Of a stretch of 64,000 nucleotides of DNA, positions 43,848-52,300 are shown piece by piece. Origin of the DNA: Amycolatopsis keratiniphila subsp. keratiniphila (lineage in GTDB: Bacteria > Actinomycetota > Actinomycetes > Mycobacteriales > Pseudonocardiaceae); assembly GCF_001620365.2 (NCBI RefSeq), contig NZ_LQMT02000018.1:126396-190395 (forward strand), in the 5' to 3' direction. The number at the start of each line of letters is the position of its first letter. Within the stretch, counting starts at the first letter, position 1. The translations under genes were made by a program, and so were the position numbers. Below the pieces are notes generated by a model. It saw only the letters and a list, made by a program, of their open reading frames with translations, did no database searches and was not told where the DNA came from.

Positions 43848-43872
43848 ACTTTGTTGTGCCTGGCAACAAAGT
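43848..43872. promoter_or_regulatory. Operator-like dyad upstream of the glucanase operon
   Basis: ACTTTGTTG (43848-43856) and CAACAAAGT (43864-43872) are exact 9-bp arms 7 bp apart, 32 bp upstream of the GH16 ATG. The ROK regulator gene ends 54 bp away on the same strand, so the dyad is its probable operator. Confidence 0.6.
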
Positions 43873-43925
43873 ATGCATGGTCTCTACCACTGCGACAAGA
43901 CGTATTTTTCGACCTCGAATTAAGG

Positions 43926-45161
43926 TCAGGCGGCGGTGCCCCGCTTCGATCCGGCCGTCCGCGGGTCCGCGCCCTGCTCCAGGAGGGCGGCGACCGGAAG
44001 GGTGGCGGCTCCTATGGCGACGGCGTCCGGCCCCAGCTGCCCGAGCTCGATCTCGGTCTGGTCGAACACGTGCGCCAGCGCGTGCTCGCCCGCCACCCGC
44101 CGGATCTCGGGCAGGTAGTGCTCGCCGAGGGCGAGCCCCGCCCAGCCGCCCAGCACGATCCGCTCCGGATTGAACAGATTGATCAGGTTGCCGATGCCGG
44201 CGCCGAGATAACCCGCGGTCTCTTCCAGTACCTTGGCCGCGGCCTTGGCCTTGCCCGCCGACTCCAGCAGGGCCGCGAACTGCGTCTGCTCGTCTTCGTC
44301 CGATGCCGTCTTTCCGCCGCGCGCTTTGCGATAGCGGGCGAGGACGCCCTCCGCGCCGACGTAGGACTCCAGGCAACCGCGTGCCCCGCAGCGGCATTCC
44401 TGCCCGCCGTAGACGATCGTCGTGTGGCCCCATTCGCCCGCGCTGCTGGTGGAGCCTCGGTACGTGGTGCCGTCGGTGACCACGGCAGCGCCGACCCCGG
44501 AACCGATCAGGGCGATCACCGCGTGCCGGGCGCCGCGGCCGGCGCCGAACCACATTTCGCCCTGTCCCTGGGTTTTCGCGCCGTTGTCGACGAACAGCGG
44601 CAGCTCGACACCCTCCGCGCGCAGGAGGTCGACCAGCGGGACCTCCTTCCAGCCGATGGTGGGCGCGTGCACGCGAAGCGCCTCGCCCTGCTGGACGGTG
44701 CCGGGGACCCCGACGCCGACGCCGAGCACGGTCGCCTCGTCGATCCCCGATTCCGCGATCACTTCCCGGAGCCCGGACGCCACCTGGGTGACCGCCGCGG
44801 CCGCGTCCGGACGCGGGGAGGCCAGCGGATGCTCGACGGTGGCGAGCCGGTTCATGGTGAGGTCGAACAGCTCGACCTTCACCCCGGTCTCGCCGATGTC
44901 GACGCCCGCGACGTGGCCGTACGCCGGATCGACGCGGAGCAGCACGCGCGGCCTGCCGCCATCGGACTCGACGAGACCGGCTTCGACGATGAGGCGTTCT
45001 TCGCCGAGTTCGGCGGTCACGTTGCTGACGGTCGCGGCGCTCAAACCGGTCAGACCGCTCAATTCGTGGCGGCTGAGCGGGCCGTCGAAGTAGAGTTTCG
45101 ACAGGAGGAGGGAACGGTTGTGCCGCCGCAGGTCACGGACGGTGGTGCGCTTGGCAGGCAT
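43926..45161 (-). CDS. ROK-family transcriptional regulator
   Basis: A 411-residue protein (from ATG 45161; ATGs at 45173 and 45224 are in frame, so the start is uncertain). An N-terminal winged HTH (SRHELSGLTGLSAATVSNVT) precedes the ROK sugar-kinase-like domain with GVDIGETGVKVELFD, IGSGVGAAVVTDG and the zinc motif CRCGARGCLES. Such proteins bind a sugar and release DNA. Position between GH30-GH16 and the divergent GH1 gene suggests control of both by a beta-glucoside. Confidence 0.9.
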   Translation of the reverse strand: MPAKRTTVRDLRRHNRSLLLSKLYFDGPLSRHELSGLTGLSAATVSNVTAELGEERLIVEAGLVESDGGRPRVLLRVDPAYGHVAGVDIGETGVKVELFDLTMNRLATVEHPLASPRPDAAAAVTQVASGLREVIAESGIDEATVLGVGVGVPGTVQQGEALRVHAPTIGWKEVPLVDLLRAEGVELPLFVDNGAKTQGQGEMWFGAGRGARHAVIALIGSGVGAAVVTDGTTYRGSTSSAGEWGHTTIVYGGQECRCGARGCLESYVGAEGVLARYRKARGGKTASDEDEQTQFAALLESAGKAKAAAKVLEETAGYLGAGIGNLINLFNPERIVLGGWAGLALGEHYLPEIRRVAGEHALAHVFDQTEIELGQLGPDAVAIGAATLPVAALLEQGADPRTAGSKRGTAA

Positions 45162-45258
45162 GCGGATACCCATCTTATGGCGGCGGACCTTTCCAGGATG
45201 CCCCACGACCTTAGCCTCCGCCATGTATCAACTGGTGAAATAAGGCGGGAAGAGGGCC

Positions 45259-46647
45259 ATGACGGGGGAGGACGAGCTCATCGGCTCCTTGCCGCCGGAC
45301 TTCCGGTGGGGGGTCGGCAGCTCGGCGTACCAGATCGAAGGCGCGGTCGCCGAAGACGGAAGAACACCGTCCATTTGGGACACCTGGGCCCGGTCGCCGT
45401 GGTCGGTCGACAACGGTGACACCGGCGAAATCGCCTGCGACCACTACCACCGGATGCCCGCCGACATCGCGCTGATCAAGGAACTCGGCGTCGACACCTA
45501 CCGCTTCTCCGTCTCCTGGCCCCGCGTGCAGCCGCGCGGACGCGGCGGCGTCAACCCCGACGGCATCGCCTTCTACGACCGGCTGGTCGACGAACTGCTC
45601 AACAACGGCATCGATCCCTGGCTGACGCTGTACCACTGGGATCTGCCCCAGCATCTCGAAGACGCGGGCGGCTGGCCCGCGCGTGACACCGCCGTCCGGT
45701 TCGCCGACTACGCGATGCTCGTGTTCGAGCGGCTCGGCGATCGTGTCCGCCACTGGACCACGCTGAGCGAGCCGTGGTGCACGGCGATGCACGGGTACGT
45801 CCACGGCGTGATGGCACCCGGCCGCCGGGACGCGAAGGCGGGGATGGCGGCGGCGCATCATCTGCTGCTCGGCCACGGGCTCGCCGTGCGGCGGATGCGG
45901 GAGCTCGCGAAACCTGGCACGGAATTCGGCATCACGCTCAACCTGAGCACCGCCGACCCGGCCACGCCCAGCGAGGCCGATCGCGAAGCCGCCCGCTTCG
46001 AGGACGGGCTCGGGACGCGGTTCTACCTCGACGCGCTGGTACACGGCCGGTACCCGGAGGACGTCCTCGAGGCCCTCGCGCGCCAGGGCATCCGCCTGCC
46101 GTCCGAGCCGTGGGATCCGTCGATCATCGCGGCACCGCTCGATTTCCTCGGCGTCGACTACTACTTCGGAACGCGGTACTCCGGCGTGGAGGAGAACGGG
46201 GACGCGGTGGAGCATTTCGGGTTGCCCGCGTTCCGCAAGGTGCCGTTCGGGGCGCCGTCGACGGCGCTGGGCTGGGAGATCCTGCCGCACAAGCTCACCG
46301 AACTGCTCGTCCGCGTCAGCCGGGATTACCCGGACCTGCCGCTCTACGTCACCGAAAACGGTGCCGCGTTCGCCGACGTCCCCGACGAGACGGGGTTCGT
46401 CCGCGACGACGACCGCGCCGCGTACCTGTCCGCGCATATCGCCGCCACGGCCGCGGCCCGGCAGGCGGGCGCGGACGTCCGCGGCTATTTCGCCTGGTCC
46501 TTTTTGGACGGTTTCGAATGGGCGTACGGCTACGCGAAACGGCTCGGCTTGGTCCGGGTCGATCGCGAGACGCAGGCGCGGACGATCAAGCAGAGCGGCC
46601 TGGCCTACCGCGACGTCGTCCACCGGGTGCGCGGCAGCCGGCGGTAG
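45259..46647 (+). CDS. GH1 beta-glucosidase
   Basis: A 462-residue cytoplasmic enzyme that hydrolyses beta-glucosides to glucose. N-terminal signature FRWGVGSSAYQIEGA; nucleophile Glu near 366 in LYVTENGAAF; acid/base Glu171 in TTLSEPWC. The normally conserved Asn before that Glu (NEP) is Ser here (position 170), which is unusual for the family and may affect binding at the 2-hydroxyl. No signal peptide. It probably cleaves the short sugars released by the GH16/GH30 enzymes after uptake. Confidence 0.92.
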   Translation: MTGEDELIGSLPPDFRWGVGSSAYQIEGAVAEDGRTPSIWDTWARSPWSVDNGDTGEIACDHYHRMPADIALIKELGVDTYRFSVSWPRVQPRGRGGVNPDGIAFYDRLVDELLNNGIDPWLTLYHWDLPQHLEDAGGWPARDTAVRFADYAMLVFERLGDRVRHWTTLSEPWCTAMHGYVHGVMAPGRRDAKAGMAAAHHLLLGHGLAVRRMRELAKPGTEFGITLNLSTADPATPSEADREAARFEDGLGTRFYLDALVHGRYPEDVLEALARQGIRLPSEPWDPSIIAAPLDFLGVDYYFGTRYSGVEENGDAVEHFGLPAFRKVPFGAPSTALGWEILPHKLTELLVRVSRDYPDLPLYVTENGAAFADVPDETGFVRDDDRAAYLSAHIAATAAARQAGADVRGYFAWSFLDGFEWAYGYAKRLGLVRVDRETQARTIKQSGLAYRDVVHRVRGSRR

Positions 46648-46757
46648 GGTCCGCTCCACCATCGAACCGGCGGCCCGCTCCATTCTTCCGCCACGCCCCG
46701 CGTTCTAGGTTCGGCAGCGAAAGTTCTTCGCCGGTACCGGAAACGTGGGGGATAGTG

Positions 46758-47474
46758 ATGACCGTCAGGCTGGAACGTCGTGATCGGCCGGAGACGGCGC
46801 CGCGGAAAACGTGGTGGCGAAGGCCTTGGATAGCGCCGATGGCCGTCATCGTCGTGGTGTTCCTGGCCTTTTCGATGCCGCCGTATCTGTCGCTGGACCC
46901 GTCGCAGTCGCGGGTGCCGCAGCCGCCGGGGTTCACGTCGCACTATTGGTTCCTTTCGGCGCATGTGCTGTTCGGCTCGATCGCGATGATCTCCGCGTTG
47001 CTCCAGATCTGGCCGTGGTTCCGGGCGAAGTACCCGGCGGTGCACCGGAAGCTCGGCCGCGTGTACGTCTTCGCGGGGGTCCTCCCGGCCGGATCGATGG
47101 CGCTGACCGTCGGCTCGTTGAGCCCGTTCGGCCCGGCGACGCGGGTGGCCAACGTCGTGGCCGGGGTGCTGTGGCTGGGGTGCACGTTCGCCGGCTGGCA
47201 CGCGGCACGGCAGCGCCGGTTCGCCGATCACCGTCGCTGGATGGTCCGCAGTTTCGCGCTGACCATGTCGATCATCGTCAGCAGGCTGGCCGGGCCGATC
47301 GCGCTGATCACGTTGCAGCCGCAGCTGGAGACCACGTTCGGCGGAAGCGAACTGGCCTTGACCCAATCGGTCGCCGCGATCTCGGCCTGGGTGAGCACGA
47401 CGCTGGTCCTGTTCGCCGCGCAGTGGCACCTCGACCGGCGTCCGGCTAGGAAGAAGCCAGCGACCGCGCGATGA
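46758..47474 (+). CDS. DUF2306-type membrane protein
   Basis: A 238-residue integral membrane protein with about six TM segments. The patterns SAHVLFGSIAMISALLQIWPW, YPAVHRKLGRVYVFAGVLPA and FADHRRWMVRSFALT fit DUF2306 (a cytochrome-b561-like predicted membrane family) with conserved His residues. No function is proven. GGGGGA precedes ATG 46758 (a GTG is at 46755). It overlaps the convergent acyl-CoA dehydrogenase by 29 bp. Confidence 0.8.
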   Translation: MTVRLERRDRPETAPRKTWWRRPWIAPMAVIVVVFLAFSMPPYLSLDPSQSRVPQPPGFTSHYWFLSAHVLFGSIAMISALLQIWPWFRAKYPAVHRKLGRVYVFAGVLPAGSMALTVGSLSPFGPATRVANVVAGVLWLGCTFAGWHAARQRRFADHRRWMVRSFALTMSIIVSRLAGPIALITLQPQLETTFGGSELALTQSVAAISAWVSTTLVLFAAQWHLDRRPARKKPATAR

Positions 47475-48588
47475 TCGTGCGCTGCACTTCGGACGCGCCC
47501 TCGTAGATCCGCGGCGCCCGGACCTCCCGGTAGAGGTGTTCGAGCAGATGTCCTCGCCGCAGCGCCCGGGCGCCGTGGATCTGCACGGCCGAGTCGACGA
47601 CGTACTGCGCGGTCTCGGTGGCGAACAGCTTCGCCATCGCGGCCCGGCCGGCGAGGTTCCGCTCGCCCGCGTCATACGCGGCGGCCGCGGCGTAGACGAG
47701 CAGGCGTGACGCTTCGGTGCGGGTCGCCATTTCGGCGAGGGTGTGTGCCACGGTCTGCTGTTTCAGCAGCGGCCCGCCGAACGCGACCCGGGTCTGGGCG
47801 TGGGCGACGGCGGCGTCGAGCGCGGCCTGCGCCATCCCGACGGCGAACGCGCCGACACTCGGCCGGAACAGGTCGAGCGTCCGCATCGCCACGCCGAAGC
47901 CGCGGTCCTGCTCGCCGAGCAGTTCGTCACGTTCGACTCGGACGCCGTCGAAGACCAGGGTGCCGATGGGATGCGGGCTGACGAGGTCGAGGTGCTCGCC
48001 CGACAGCCCGGCCCGGTCGGCGGGGACGACGAACGCGGAGACCCCACGAGACCCGGCTTCCGGGGTGGTGCGGGCGAAAACGCTGTAGAAATCGGCCTCG
48101 GGGGCGTTGGAGATCCACATCTTCTCGCCGGTGAGCCGCCAGCCGTCGCCGTCGGGCTCGGCGGCTAGTTCCAGCGCGGCCGCGTCCGAACCCGCGTTCG
48201 GCTCGGTGAGCGCGAAAGCGGCGACGGCGTCGCCCGCGGCCACGGCGGGAACCCACTTCGCGACCTGCGAGTCCTGCCCGGATTGCAGCACCGGATACGT
48301 GCCCAAACCCTGCAGCGCCAACGCAGTCTCGGCTTCGGTGCTCTGGCTCGCGAGCGATTCCCGCAGGATGCAGAGATCCGTCGCGGCGGCCTCCCGGCTC
48401 GGACTGCCGCCGTCGACGCCGGGGAACAGCCGGGCGAGCAGGCCCAGCGCGCCCATTTCCTTGAGCAGCGGCCGGTTGACCGCGCCTTCGGTGCCGGATT
48501 CGGCCAGCGGACGGAGCTTTTCCGCGCCCAGCCGACGGACTTCTTCGGCGAAGGCCTGCTGTTCGGGGCTCAGTGCGAAGGCGGTCAT
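47446..48588 (-). CDS. Acyl-CoA dehydrogenase of the aryl-CoA module
   Basis: A 380-residue flavoenzyme. Signatures are FALTEPNAGSDAAALELAA, GWRLTGEKMWISNAPEADFYSVF and, near the C-terminus, QIHGARALRRGHLLEHLYREVRAPRIYEGASEVQRTII (split). The Glu of YEGASE is at the catalytic base position. It starts at an ATG that overlaps the stop of the monooxygenase/reductase fusion. It probably oxidises the ring-derived acyl-CoA made by that enzyme. Confidence 0.9.
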   Translation of the reverse strand: MTAFALSPEQQAFAEEVRRLGAEKLRPLAESGTEGAVNRPLLKEMGALGLLARLFPGVDGGSPSREAAATDLCILRESLASQSTEAETALALQGLGTYPVLQSGQDSQVAKWVPAVAAGDAVAAFALTEPNAGSDAAALELAAEPDGDGWRLTGEKMWISNAPEADFYSVFARTTPEAGSRGVSAFVVPADRAGLSGEHLDLVSPHPIGTLVFDGVRVERDELLGEQDRGFGVAMRTLDLFRPSVGAFAVGMAQAALDAAVAHAQTRVAFGGPLLKQQTVAHTLAEMATRTEASRLLVYAAAAAYDAGERNLAGRAAMAKLFATETAQYVVDSAVQIHGARALRRGHLLEHLYREVRAPRIYEGASEVQRTIIARSLASS

Positions 48589-50936
48589 CGGTCGCTCCCA
48601 GGTCGCCAGCGGGCGTGCGCGGTGCCGGGTTCTCCCGAGCGCAGCAGTTCCAGCCGTGGTTTCGGCCCGTCGGTGCGGCCGCCCTGCGGTTTCCGGCTGC
48701 CCGCCGCGAACTGTTTCGGCCACGGCATCGGGTAGCCCTGCTCGGCGGCGGCGTGCAATGTCCACTGTGGATCGTAAAGGTGGGTTCTGCCGAGGGCGCA
48801 CAGATCCGCGCGGCCCGCGAGGATCAGCGAGTTGACGTCGTCGTACGAGGAGATCGCGCCGACGGCGATCACCGCGATCCCGTACTCGCGGCCGATCTCG
48901 TTGCGGATCCGGTCGGCGTACGGCGTCTGGTAGCTGCGGCCGTACTCGGGTTTCTCCTCGCTGACGACCTGTCCGGTCGACACGTCGATGCCGTCCGCGC
49001 CGTGTTCGGCGAACGCGCGGGCGATCTCGATGGCGTCGTCGACGTCGATCCCGCCGTCGTACCAGTCGGTCGCGGAGATGCGGACCGTCATCGGCCGCTC
49101 GGCGGGCCACGCGGCACGGACGGCATCGAAGACTTCGAGCGGGAAACGCAGCCTGTTCTCCAGTGAGCCGCCGTACTCGTCGGTGCGCCGGTTGGTCAGC
49201 GGGGACAGGAACGACGACAGCAGGTAGCCGTGCGCGCAGTGCAGTTCGAGAAGGTCGAACCCAGCGCGCGCGGCCGCTCGGGCGGACTCCGAGAACTGGT
49301 CGCGGATCTCTTGTAGTTCGGCGGCCGTGAGTTCGCGCGGGGTCTGGTTCGCTTCGCTGTACGGGATCGCGGACGGGCCGCAGACCTCCCAGTTGCCTTC
49401 GGGGAGCGGCTGGTCGATGCCGTCCCACATCAGTTTCGTGGAGCCCTTGCGCCCGGAATGGCCGAGCTGGACGCCGATCCTCGCGGGCGAGTGCCCGTGG
49501 ACGAAATCGGTGACCCGCCTCCACGCTCGTTCTTGTTCTTCGGTGTACAGGCCGCCGCAACCCGGGGTGATCCGGCCGGTTTCGGAGACGCAGACCATCT
49601 CCGTCATCACCAGCCCGGCGCCGCCGAGCGCCTTGCTGCCCAGATGTACCAGGTGGAAGTCGGTCGGGACGCCGTCCTCGGAGGAGTACATGTCCATCGG
49701 CGAGACGACGACGCGGTTCGGCAGGTCCAGGTTCCCGATGCGGAACGGCTGGAACATCGGTGGCCGGACTTCGGAGTCCAAAGTGGACGCGAACCAGCTG
49801 TCCAGCTCGGCGGCGAACTCGGGATCGCGCAGCCGGAGGTTGTCGTAGGTGACGCGGCGGCTGCGGGTGAGGATGTTGAAGGCGAACTGCGCCGGATCCT
49901 GGTGGGTGTACTGGCCCAGGTTCTCGAACCATTCGAGGCTCGCCTGCGCGGCGCGCTGGGTCGAGGTGACGACCGGCCTTCGTTCCGCCTCATAGGCTGC
50001 CAGCGCACTGTCCATATCGGACTGTTCGTGCAAGCAGGCGGCGAGCGCGAGGGCGTCTTCCATGGCGAGCTTCGTGCCGGAACCGATGGAGAAATGCGCC
50101 GTGTGCGCGGCATCGCCGAGCAGGACGACGTTCTCGTGCCGCCAGCTCGCGCAGCGGACGGTGGCGAAGGCGGTCCACTTCGAATTGTTGGCGAACACCT
50201 GATGGTCGCCGAGGACGTCCGCGCACAGCTCGCGGATGACCTCGATCGACTTCTCGTCGCTCTCGCCCGGCGCCAGTGACGTGGCGGCGATCTCACCGAA
50301 CGCGCGCTGCCAGACGTCCTCGTGCAGTTCGAGGATGAACGTGCTCGCGGTGTCGCTGTACGGATAGCCGTGGATCTGCATGATCCCGTGCGGGGTTTCC
50401 AGGACGTGGAACTTGAAGGCGTCGAAGACGAGGTCCGTGCCGAGCCAGATGTACTTGCAGCGCCTGGTCTGGAGGCTCGGCCGGAAGCTCTCGGCGAAGG
50501 CATTGCGGGTCGGCGAATTGACGCCGTCCGCCGCGACGACGAGGTCGTACTCGGCGCTCGCCTCGGCCGCGCTCGGCGCCTCGGCGCGGAACCGGACGTC
50601 GACACCGAGCTCCGCGCAGCGTTCCTGGAGGATGCCGAGCAGCCGTTTGCGGCTCATCGCGGCGAACCCGTGCCCGCCGGAGGTGTGCACCGTGCCGCGG
50701 AAGTGGACGTCGATGTCGTCCCAGCGCGCGAACTCCCGGCGCATGGCCGCGTGGATCACCGGATCGGCGTGCTCGATGCCGCCGAGTGTCTCGTCGGAGA
50801 ACACCACCCCGAACCCGAAGGTGTCGTCGGGCGCGTTGCGCTCCCAGACGGTGATCTCGTGATCGGGATGGAGCTGTTTCGCCAGCGTGGCGAAGTAGAG
50901 CCCCGCCGGGCCGCCGCCTAACACCGCGATACGCAC
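48585..50936 (-). CDS. Bifunctional aryl-CoA monooxygenase / old yellow enzyme
   Basis: A 783-residue fusion. Residues 1 to about 390 are a FAD monooxygenase (MRIAVLGGGPAGLYFATLAK; NVVLLGDAAHTAHFSIGSG). Residues about 400-783 are an NADH:flavin oxidoreductase (FRIGNLDLPNRVVVSPMDMYS; LHCAHGYLLSSFLSPLTNRR; YGGSLENRLRFPLEVF). This is the same architecture as 2-aminobenzoyl-CoA monooxygenase/reductase and as the enzyme named salicylyl-CoA 5-hydroxylase (SdgC). It hydroxylates and then reduces the ring of an ortho-substituted benzoyl-CoA. GTG start at 50936. The divergent Rid gene and PaaX support a pathway. Confidence 0.9.
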   Translation of the reverse strand: MRIAVLGGGPAGLYFATLAKQLHPDHEITVWERNAPDDTFGFGVVFSDETLGGIEHADPVIHAAMRREFARWDDIDVHFRGTVHTSGGHGFAAMSRKRLLGILQERCAELGVDVRFRAEAPSAAEASAEYDLVVAADGVNSPTRNAFAESFRPSLQTRRCKYIWLGTDLVFDAFKFHVLETPHGIMQIHGYPYSDTASTFILELHEDVWQRAFGEIAATSLAPGESDEKSIEVIRELCADVLGDHQVFANNSKWTAFATVRCASWRHENVVLLGDAAHTAHFSIGSGTKLAMEDALALAACLHEQSDMDSALAAYEAERRPVVTSTQRAAQASLEWFENLGQYTHQDPAQFAFNILTRSRRVTYDNLRLRDPEFAAELDSWFASTLDSEVRPPMFQPFRIGNLDLPNRVVVSPMDMYSSEDGVPTDFHLVHLGSKALGGAGLVMTEMVCVSETGRITPGCGGLYTEEQERAWRRVTDFVHGHSPARIGVQLGHSGRKGSTKLMWDGIDQPLPEGNWEVCGPSAIPYSEANQTPRELTAAELQEIRDQFSESARAAARAGFDLLELHCAHGYLLSSFLSPLTNRRTDEYGGSLENRLRFPLEVFDAVRAAWPAERPMTVRISATDWYDGGIDVDDAIEIARAFAEHGADGIDVSTGQVVSEEKPEYGRSYQTPYADRIRNEIGREYGIAVIAVGAISSYDDVNSLILAGRADLCALGRTHLYDPQWTLHAAAEQGYPMPWPKQFAAGSRKPQGGRTDGPKPRLELLRSGEPGTAHARWRPGSDR

Positions 50937-50975
50937 GCCGCTCAGGGTATGTCGCGGTATGTACGACCGTCAACG

Positions 50976-50998
50976 ATACGGGATATGCTGACCCGTAT
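50976..50998. promoter_or_regulatory. Dyad between the aryl-CoA operon and the Rid gene
   Basis: ATACGGG (50976-50982) and CCCGTAT (50992-50998) are exact 7-bp arms 9 bp apart in the 60-bp divergent promoter region. The PaaX regulator gene lies just beyond the Rid gene, so this is its likely operator. The right arm overlaps the Rid ATG at 50997. Confidence 0.5.
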
Positions 50999-51383
50999 GG
51001 AGCGCATCAACCCGCCCGAGCTCGGCCGCCCCTCCGGTTTCTCGCACGCCGTCGCGGCGAGTGGCCGGTTCGTCTTCCTCGCCGGTCAGACGGCGTTGGA
51101 CGAGGAGAACCGCATCGTCGGCGACGGCGTGGTCGAGCAGTTCGAACGCGCACTGTCCAACCTGCTCACCGCGTTGCGCGCGGCGGGCGGGAAGCCGTCG
51201 GACCTGTGCAGCGTGACCATCTACATCGTCGACATGGACGACTACCGGGCCCACGCGCGCGAGATCGGCGCGGTGTGGAAGAGGCTGGCCGGGAGTGAGT
51301 ACCCCGCGATGGCGGGGATCGGCGTCAGCCGGCTTTGGGACGTGGAGGCGCTGGTGGAGGTGCAGGGCTTCGCGGTCGTCTAG
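50997..51383 (+). CDS. Rid (YjgF/YER057c/UK114) family protein
   Basis: A 128-residue protein of the RidA superfamily, whose classical members hydrolyse reactive enamines/imines. It shows HAVAASGRFVFLAGQTALDEENRIV and QFERALSNLLTALRAAGGKPSDLCSVTIYI. The catalytic Arg (YPAR in RidA) is replaced by Met (YPAMAGIGV), so it is not a canonical RidA; other subfamilies lack this Arg. Next to a gene like 2-aminobenzoyl-CoA monooxygenase/reductase, whose product is an enamine, a deamination role fits. An ATG at 50985 is an alternative start. Confidence 0.88.
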   Translation: MERINPPELGRPSGFSHAVAASGRFVFLAGQTALDEENRIVGDGVVEQFERALSNLLTALRAAGGKPSDLCSVTIYIVDMDDYRAHAREIGAVWKRLAGSEYPAMAGIGVSRLWDVEALVEVQGFAVV

Positions 51384-52258
51384 GGCAGGGTGCGCGAGAC
51401 GTGCGCGGCCGCGGCTTCGCCCAGCCGTGAGTGCAGGGTGAAGAACAGATCGGCGGCCCGGATCCCGGCCCAGCCCGGCGGCAGCAACTCGGCGGGCAGG
51501 CCCGGGTCGAGGTAGGGCAGGCGCCGCCAGTCGGTCAGCACCCGGACGTAGTCGGCGAACGCTTCGGCCTCGTCCGTGGTCTTGCGCCGCTGCCACCGCC
51601 GCAGCGCGGCCGCGTGCTCGTCGACGAAGGCGGTGTACAGCGCTTCGAGCTGGTCGAGGTCCCACCACTCGCGGATCTTCTCCCGCACGTCGCCGAACGC
51701 GAGGTGCTCGGCGTGGAAGAGATCGGCGTAGCCCTCGAGTTCGAGCCGCCGGAGCATGTCGGACGTCGCGTCCCGTAGGTGCGCGGGCGCGATCCAGACG
51801 CCGGAAGACGCGGTCCCGAAGCCGAGCCGGGCCAGTTGTGTGCGCAGAACGTGCCTTTTGTGCCGCTCGGCCTCCGGGACGGAGAACACCGCGAGCAGCC
51901 AGCCGTCGCCGGGGGTGGCGCGTTCGCGGCGGAAGATCCGCTCGTCGCCTTCGCGCAGGATCGCCAGCGCGGTCTCGGAAAGCTCGTATCCGGCGGCCCC
52001 GTCGCGGCGCACCGCGGACAGGATTCCGCGCCGCTTCAGCCGGGAGATCGACGACCGGACGGCCGGTTCCTCGACGTCCACTCCGGCCAGCAGGTCGATC
52101 AGGGAACGGACGGAGAGCCAGCCGCCCTCGCCGCGCGAGTAGAGGCCGTACACGGTCACGATCAACTGGCGCGGTTGCGCCGTTCGCCCCGCGCCGTCGA
52201 CTTCGGTTGCCTCCGACACGGCCGTCACCCGGTCACCATACAACGACGATGAGCTCAT
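51380..52258 (-). CDS. PaaX-family repressor
   Basis: A 292-residue regulator. The winged HTH (LIVTVYGLYSR...WLSVRSLIDLLAGVDVEEPAVRSSISRLKRRGIL; split) is followed by the PaaX C-terminal domain (EALYTAFVDEH, FADYVRVLTDWRRLPYLDPGLPAELLPPGW). PaaX proteins sense an aryl-CoA such as phenylacetyl-CoA. It converges with the Rid gene (4-bp overlap). The start ATG 52258 is uncertain; GTG 52228 gives a shorter N-terminus. Confidence 0.9.
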   Translation of the reverse strand: MSSSSLYGDRVTAVSEATEVDGAGRTAQPRQLIVTVYGLYSRGEGGWLSVRSLIDLLAGVDVEEPAVRSSISRLKRRGILSAVRRDGAAGYELSETALAILREGDERIFRRERATPGDGWLLAVFSVPEAERHKRHVLRTQLARLGFGTASSGVWIAPAHLRDATSDMLRRLELEGYADLFHAEHLAFGDVREKIREWWDLDQLEALYTAFVDEHAAALRRWQRRKTTDEAEAFADYVRVLTDWRRLPYLDPGLPAELLPPGWAGIRAADLFFTLHSRLGEAAAAHVSRTLP

Positions 52259-52300
52259 GTTTCGGCCGTGACCGAAGCGTTCCGCACTTAGCGTCACGGT

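Noticed and set aside
45222..45258. Operator in the ROK/GH1 gap (TATCAACTGGTGAAATA)
   Set aside because: The symmetry is weak and does not match the perfect dyad at 43848; kept out of the feature list.
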